Of a stretch of 64,000 nt of DNA, positions 60,462-64,000 are shown piece by piece. The DNA lies in the NCBI RefSeq assembly GCF_025685565.1, contig NZ_JAGSYE010000001.1, forward strand, positions 434,001-498,000, written 5' to 3'. The notes beneath the pieces are model-generated. The model saw only the letters and a program-made list of their open reading frames with translations. It had not been told where the DNA came from and did not search any database. Source of the stretch: Granulicella aggregans (lineage in GTDB: Bacteria; Acidobacteriota; Terriglobia; Terriglobales; Acidobacteriaceae). Positions within the stretch are counted from its first letter, which is position 1, and every line of letters begins with the position of its first letter. A program made the translations under genes and the position numbers.

Positions 60462-61901
60462 TCAAGCCTGGGCGGATTCGACGGCGGCGCCTACGCGAAG
60501 GACAGTGGATTCGTCGAAGTGCTTGCCCATGATCTGGACGCCGATGGGCAGGCCTTCAGCGGTGGTGCCGCAAGGGACGCTGATGCCGCAGATCCCGGCG
60601 AGCGAGGCGGCTACCGAGTAGATGTCCGCGAGGTACATGGCCATGGGGTCGTCGGACTTTTCGCCGATCTTGAAGGCGGGTGTGGGCGTCATGGGGCCGA
60701 CGATGACATCGACCTGGACGAAGGCTTCGAGGAAGTCGCGGGTGATGAGGGCACGCACCTGCTGCGCCTTCCTGTAGTAGGCGTCGTAGTAGCCGGCGGA
60801 GAGGACATAGGTGCCGAGGAGGATGCGGCGCTTGACCTCGGGGCCGAAGGCTTCGTCGCGAGTCTTTTTGTACATCGCCGACAGGTTGGCGGGGGATTCT
60901 GTCCGGTGTCCGAAGCGGACGCCGTCGAAGCGGGAGAGGTTTGAGGATGCCTCGGCAGTCGCGATGACGTAGTAGGTGGGGACAGCGTATTTCGTGTGGG
61001 GGAGATGGACTGGGACGATGGTGCAACCGGCGGTTTCGAGCTGGGCGATAGTCTTCTCGACGGCAGCGCGGATCTCGGGGTCGAGGCCTTCGCCGAAGTA
61101 CTCGGCGGGGACTCCGACCTTGAGGCCGGCCACGGGCTTGGTCAGGGAGGCGACGTAGTCGTCGGCTGGACGGTCGGAGCTGGTGGCGTCGAGGGGGTCC
61201 TGTCCGGCGAGGACCTTGAGGACGGTGGCGGCGTCCTTCACCGAATTCGTGACGGGGCCGACGCGATCGAGCGACGAGGCGAAGGCGATGAGGCCGTAGC
61301 GGCTGACGCGGCCGTAGGTGGGCAGCAGGCCGACGACGCCGCAGAAGGCTGCGGGCTGGCGGATGGAGCCGCCGGTGTCCGTCCCGAGGGTGGCTACGGC
61401 GAAGCCTGCGGCTACGGCTGCTGCGGAGCCTCCGGAAGAGCCGCCAGGGACGCGGTCGAGGGCGCGCGGATTGCGGACGGGGCCGTAGGCGGAGTTTTCG
61501 TTCGAGGAGCCCATGGCGAACTCGTCGCAGTTGAGCTTGCCTAGTAGGATGGCTCCGGCCGCGTCGAGCTTTTTCACCGCTGTTGCGTCGTAAGGGGGCA
61601 TGTAGGCGGCTAGGATCTTCGAACCGGCGGTTGCGGGGCTGCCCTGCATCGCCAAGACATCCTTGATGCCGACCGGCACGCCGGCGAGCAGGGGCAGCGG
61701 GTCGCCAAGGGCGGCTAGGTCGTCGATGGCGGCGGCTTTGGCAAGCGCGCGTTCGCGGCTGAGGGCGAGGAAGCTGTTGATTTGCCCGTCTTCGGCGGCG
61801 ATGCGGGCGTAGTGCTCTTCGGCGAGGGCGGTCGCGGTGAGGCTGCGGGACTCTAGGCCGGTGCGGATTTCGTCGATGGTCTTGGTGGCAGCGGTGGTCA
61901 A
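60462..61901 (-). CDS. gatA: Glutamyl-tRNA(Gln) amidotransferase subunit A
   Basis: 479 residues from TTG 61901. The amidase signature is complete: PVGIKDVLAMQG (catalytic Lys), PGGSSGGSAAAVAAG (Ser pair), and LGTDTGGSIRQPAAFCG (cis-Ser loop). The enzyme frees ammonia from glutamine for GatB, which transamidates Glu-tRNA(Gln). GatB is not encoded in this window. A 228-base gap with repeats separates it from gatC. Confidence 0.96.
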   Translation of the reverse strand: MTTAATKTIDEIRTGLESRSLTATALAEEHYARIAAEDGQINSFLALSRERALAKAAAIDDLAALGDPLPLLAGVPVGIKDVLAMQGSPATAGSKILAAYMPPYDATAVKKLDAAGAILLGKLNCDEFAMGSSNENSAYGPVRNPRALDRVPGGSSGGSAAAVAAGFAVATLGTDTGGSIRQPAAFCGVVGLLPTYGRVSRYGLIAFASSLDRVGPVTNSVKDAATVLKVLAGQDPLDATSSDRPADDYVASLTKPVAGLKVGVPAEYFGEGLDPEIRAAVEKTIAQLETAGCTIVPVHLPHTKYAVPTYYVIATAEASSNLSRFDGVRFGHRTESPANLSAMYKKTRDEAFGPEVKRRILLGTYVLSAGYYDAYYRKAQQVRALITRDFLEAFVQVDVIVGPMTPTPAFKIGEKSDDPMAMYLADIYSVAASLAGICGISVPCGTTAEGLPIGVQIMGKHFDESTVLRVGAAVESAQA

Positions 61902-61949
61902 GGTGGTTCCGTTTCCTTTGTGGTTCGTGCCGGAGTGGTGGAGGGCATA

Positions 61950-62074
61950 CCCCAGGGGCTGAAGCCCCGCTTTTGTGGCGATTCAAATTGCCAAGGCTAA
62001 AGCCTTGACTTACCTAGAAGCAAAAGCAAAGGCAAAGACGAAAAGCAGGTCCTCCGCTTCGCGAAGGATGACAA
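61950..62074. repeat. Family G and D repeats between gatC and gatA
   Basis: ACCCCAGGGGCTGAAGCCCCGC and AAGGCTAAAGCCTTGACTTACC (G), then GCAGGTCCTCCGCTTCGCGAAGGATGACAAG (D). They fill the spacer between two genes that usually lie adjacent. Confidence 0.85.
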
Positions 62075-62128
62075 GATTTCGTGTTCAGCGCTCAGAGACG
62101 TTTCGCTAGCATTCGATAACTGACTCAC

Positions 62129-62455
62129 TTAGCGCTCGATGACCTTGGGTACTTTGAAGAACTTGCCGTCGGTTTCCGGGGCGGCGGCCATGACGGCGGC
62201 GCGGTCGAGCGACGGCTTGATGGCGTCGGGGCGGAGGGTCTCGCCGTGTAGATGCACTTCGCTGCCTAGCATCTCGCCTACTTGCGCCATGGCGGGAACG
62301 CCGGTGGTGTCGAGCTCGTTAAGCTGAGTGATGTAGCCGAGGATGGCATTCAGATTGTGCTGCATGTGCGGAAGTTCTTCGGCGGTCAGCTCGAGGTTGG
62401 CCAGCTCGGCGACGTGGCTTACGTCTTCCAGCGTTACGACTGCGGTTTCACTCAT
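62129..62455 (-). CDS. gatC: Glutamyl-tRNA(Gln) amidotransferase subunit C
   Basis: 108 residues. VTLEDVSHVAELANLELTAEELPHMQHNLNAILGYITQLNELDTTGV is the typical GatC helical start, and DAIKPSLDRAAVMAAAPETDGKFFKVPKVIE the usual end. It stabilises GatA and bridges it to GatB. It begins four bases after the DciA-like gene's stop, so the two are an operon. Confidence 0.96.
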   Translation of the reverse strand: MSETAVVTLEDVSHVAELANLELTAEELPHMQHNLNAILGYITQLNELDTTGVPAMAQVGEMLGSEVHLHGETLRPDAIKPSLDRAAVMAAAPETDGKFFKVPKVIER

Positions 62456-62459
62456 TTCC

Positions 62460-62750
62460 TTACCTCTTCTTCAGTTCAAAGTGTATCGCGGTGACCTTGA
62501 CCTGGGCGATGCGGGCAAGCTCGTTCTGGAGGATGGAGCGCATGGAGAGCATCTGCGAGAGCCAGGCGGGGTCGGAGACCTGGACGGTGACGGTGCCTTC
62601 GAAGAAGGCGACGATCTCTCCGTGGGCGGCCATGGCGGGGCCGCAGGCTACGGGCCACGCGGCGGCGAGGCGGTCTTCCGGCGTGAGCGCATTGAGGCTG
62701 CGACCGAGAGTTCCACGGAGCATCGAGCGCATGTTTTCGAGGGAGGACAT
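62460..62750 (-). CDS. DUF721/DciA-like protein
   Basis: 96 residues from ATG 62750 (MSSLENMRSMLRGTLGRSL). The pattern LNALTPEDRLAAAWPVACGPAMAAHGEIVAFFEGTVTVQVSDPAWLSQMLSMRSILQNELARI is that of DUF721, whose characterised member DciA loads the replicative helicase DnaB. Short form: only the KH-like core. Whether it is the helicase operator here is not proved. Longer upstream starts run through a repeat. Confidence 0.85.
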   Translation of the reverse strand: MSSLENMRSMLRGTLGRSLNALTPEDRLAAAWPVACGPAMAAHGEIVAFFEGTVTVQVSDPAWLSQMLSMRSILQNELARIAQVKVTAIHFELKKR

Positions 62751-62781
62751 GGTTAGACCATGGTAGACGGTGTGGCGACAC

Positions 62782-62824
62782 TTCCCACATCTGGCGGTAA
62801 GGCGGCCCGATATGGGGCACCCGG
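62782..62824. repeat. Family B repeat in the DciA/rfbC divergent spacer
   Basis: TCCCACATCTGGCGGTAAGGCGGCCCGATATGGGGCACCCGG. Variant arm sequence; ends in GGGGCACCC. Confidence 0.75.
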
Positions 62825-62854
62825 CTGTTGACGGGAACGCTTTACAATCGGCGC

Positions 62855-63430
62855 ATGGAAGTCGTCGATACCGCACTTACCGATGTGAAGGTTCTGCGTC
62901 CGCGCCGTTTTGGCGACGATCGCGGGTGGTTTGCCGAGATGTTCAATCGCGAGGCGTTTGCGAAGCTTGGCATCGACCGCGAGTTTGTGCAGGACAACCA
63001 GTCGTTCTCGCGCAAGGGGGTGTTGCGCGGGCTGCACTATCAGCTGGGCAAGCCGCAGGGCAAGCTGCTGCGCGTCCTCTCCGGGCATATCTGGGATGTG
63101 GCTGTGGACCTGCGGCCGGACTCTCCGGAGTTCGGGAAGTACATGGGCGTGCATCTGAAGCGCGAAGACCCAATGGACGCGGTGGAGATGGTGTGGATTC
63201 CGGAGGGGTTCGCGCACGGGTTTGTGGTGCTGTCGGAGACGGCGGAGGTGCTGTACAAGACGACCGATCTTTACTACCCGCAGGGGGAGCGGTGCGTTCT
63301 TTGGAATGATCCTGCGCTGGGGATTCCGTGGCCGCTCGATTTGTTGGATGGGGAGCCGCTGGTGAGCGCGAAGGATGCGGTTGGGGTGCTGTTGAAGCAT
63401 GCGGATTTGCCGGGTGTGGATGGGAAGTAA
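62855..63430 (+). CDS. rfbC: dTDP-4-dehydrorhamnose 3,5-epimerase
   Basis: 191 residues from ATG 62855 (MEVVDTALTDVKVLRPRRFGDDRGWFAEMF). Cupin motifs and catalytic residues: RGLHYQLGKPQGKLLRVLSG (catalytic His), WDVAVDLRPDSPEFGKYMGV, and VWIPEGFAHGFVVLSETAEVLYKTTDLYYPQGE. Part of dTDP-L-rhamnose synthesis (RmlC). Other rml genes are outside the window. Confidence 0.95.
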   Translation: MEVVDTALTDVKVLRPRRFGDDRGWFAEMFNREAFAKLGIDREFVQDNQSFSRKGVLRGLHYQLGKPQGKLLRVLSGHIWDVAVDLRPDSPEFGKYMGVHLKREDPMDAVEMVWIPEGFAHGFVVLSETAEVLYKTTDLYYPQGERCVLWNDPALGIPWPLDLLDGEPLVSAKDAVGVLLKHADLPGVDGK

Positions 63431-63433
63431 AGG

Positions 63434-63597
63434 CGTACCTCAGCGGCTGAAGCCGCGCCCTTAAGCAAGACAGCGGGTGGCGATTTTACGTCCCACCCAT
63501 CCGATGAAGCTGGATGGATGGGGCACCCGGGCTCTAGAGACTGTGAAACGAGATCCGGGGCTCTCCACTGCGCTTCGCTCCGATCGAGATGACGCTT
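63434..63597. repeat. Cluster of G, A and C repeats before gmhB
   Basis: CAGCGGCTGAAGCCGCGCCC (G), TCCCACCCATCCGATGAAGC-TGGATGGATGGGGCACCC (A), GAGATCCGGGGCTCTCCACTGCG...CTCCGATCGAGATGACGC (C). Three families within 165 bases, all hairpin-forming. Confidence 0.85.
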
Positions 63598-63611
63598 CCT
63601 TTTCGCTTGCT

Positions 63612-64000
63612 TCAGGGGTTGGCGAAGAGCCAGGATTCGACTTCGGCGAGGGTGGTTACGGGAAGGAAGTTGGCGGGACAGGCTTCGGGGGGTTCTGTGC
63701 CGGCGATGAGGAAGGCCTGGCGGAGCGCGGCGGCGTTGGCGGCGGCGATGTCGGTGCAGCGGTCACCTACGAGGATGGAGTCCGCTAGCGAGATGCCGAG
63801 GTCGGTGACGGCACGGCGGAGCATGCCGGTGCCGGGTTTGCGGTCTTCGTGATCGCGTTTGTAGTCGCCGATGCCGTGTTCGGGGTGGTAGGGGGAAAAG
63901 TAGACGGCATTGAGGGTGACGCCTTCGCGGGCGAACTCGCTGCGCATCCAGTCCATGAGGGTGTGGAACTCGGCTTCGGTGTACATGCCTCGACCGATGC
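63612..64000 (-). CDS. HAD-IIIA phosphatase (GmhB/HisB-like), 5' end outside the window
   Basis: The frame enters at 64000 and reads IGRGMYTEAEFHTLMDWMRSEF, part of the NQSGIGRGxYTE motif of D-glycero-D-manno-heptose-1,7-bisphosphate 7-phosphatase relatives. Downstream: YFSPYHPEHGIGDYKRDHEDRKPGTGML and LADSILVGDRCTDIAAANAAALRQAFLI (HAD motif IV, GDxxxD). In E. coli GmhB this region has zinc Cys (CPHHP, CDCRKP); here they are replaced by Ser and Glu/Asp, so this is a zinc-free variant. Substrate is probably a sugar bisphosphate; capsule, LPS or heptose synthesis fits the rfbC neighbour. Confidence 0.88.
   Translation of the reverse strand, partial: IGRGMYTEAEFHTLMDWMRSEFAREGVTLNAVYFSPYHPEHGIGDYKRDHEDRKPGTGMLRRAVTDLGISLADSILVGDRCTDIAAANAAALRQAFLIAGTEPPEACPANFLPVTTLAEVESWLFANP

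Noticed and set aside
60556..61986. 476-residue Arg/His-rich frame antisense or frame-shifted to gatA
   Set aside because: Composition typical of a shadow in GC-rich DNA; gatA has all amidase motifs.

Overview
The window looks like a chromosomal stretch from an acidobacterium of the Terriglobia/Acidobacteriaceae type (Granulicella, Edaphobacter or Terriglobus relatives). This is inferred from gene content and has not been searched. The signs are GC-rich coding sequence, CRTAC1/ASPIC-UnbV FG-GAP proteins, DUF4252 and DUF6600 proteins, S53 pro-kumamolisin and S10 peptidases, a GH28 Tat-exported enzyme, ECF sigma cassettes, and very many short palindromic intergenic repeats. No prophage, integrase, IS transposase or CRISPR array was seen.

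Layout. 1-2.3 kb: a truncated zinc-ribbon coiled-coil gene, small hypothetical genes and an orphan XRE regulator. 2.4-6.6 kb: two divergent ECF sigma cassettes, each with a membrane protein in the anti-sigma position and exported effector-like proteins. 6.7-10.6 kb: an MFS exporter and a FecR/DUF6600 protein. 10.7-13.9 kb: a DUF2007 protein, ribosomal proteins L27 and L21, and an EAL-HDOD regulator. 14-25.3 kb: S53 peptidase, epimerase, dUTPase, chromate transporter, a beta-propeller diguanylate cyclase, S10 carboxypeptidase and a DUF4112 protein, then tRNA-Pro(TGG). 25.8-35.3 kb: a co-directional six-gene locus of CRTAC1, five-haem cytochrome-TPR, small exported protein, two TPR proteins and a Tat-exported CRTAC1. 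I judge it the most interesting protein-coding system here. 35.4-48.8 kb: Tat-exported sugar isomerase-like protein, a repeat-flanked GIY-YIG nuclease, M28 peptidase, YeiH-type exporter with an unlisted 39-residue membrane protein, FmdE-like protein, bactofilin, GH28, and a hydrolase/CGNR-regulator divergent pair with a clear operator. 48.9-56.2 kb: a tripartite RND efflux operon with a divergent LysR regulator. 56.2-64 kb: hypothetical genes, a GH13 glucosidase, an AT-richer two-gene module, gatC/gatA, a DciA-like gene, rfbC and a truncated gmhB-like gene.

How things work together. The envelope dominates: secreted peptidases and glycosidases for polymer breakdown, an RND pump under LysR control, ECF cassettes that probably sense envelope or external signals, and a periplasmic haem/Ca-binding/TPR locus. 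Intergenic DNA carries at least six related families of short palindromes (more than 25 copies). Several have entered genes: they encode the C-terminus of the GIY-YIG nuclease, the long N-terminus of the RND outer-membrane lipoprotein, and possibly the N-terminus of a TPR protein. The GIY-YIG gene sits between two inverted copies of one family, which suggests a REP-like mobile unit with an unexpected nuclease partner.
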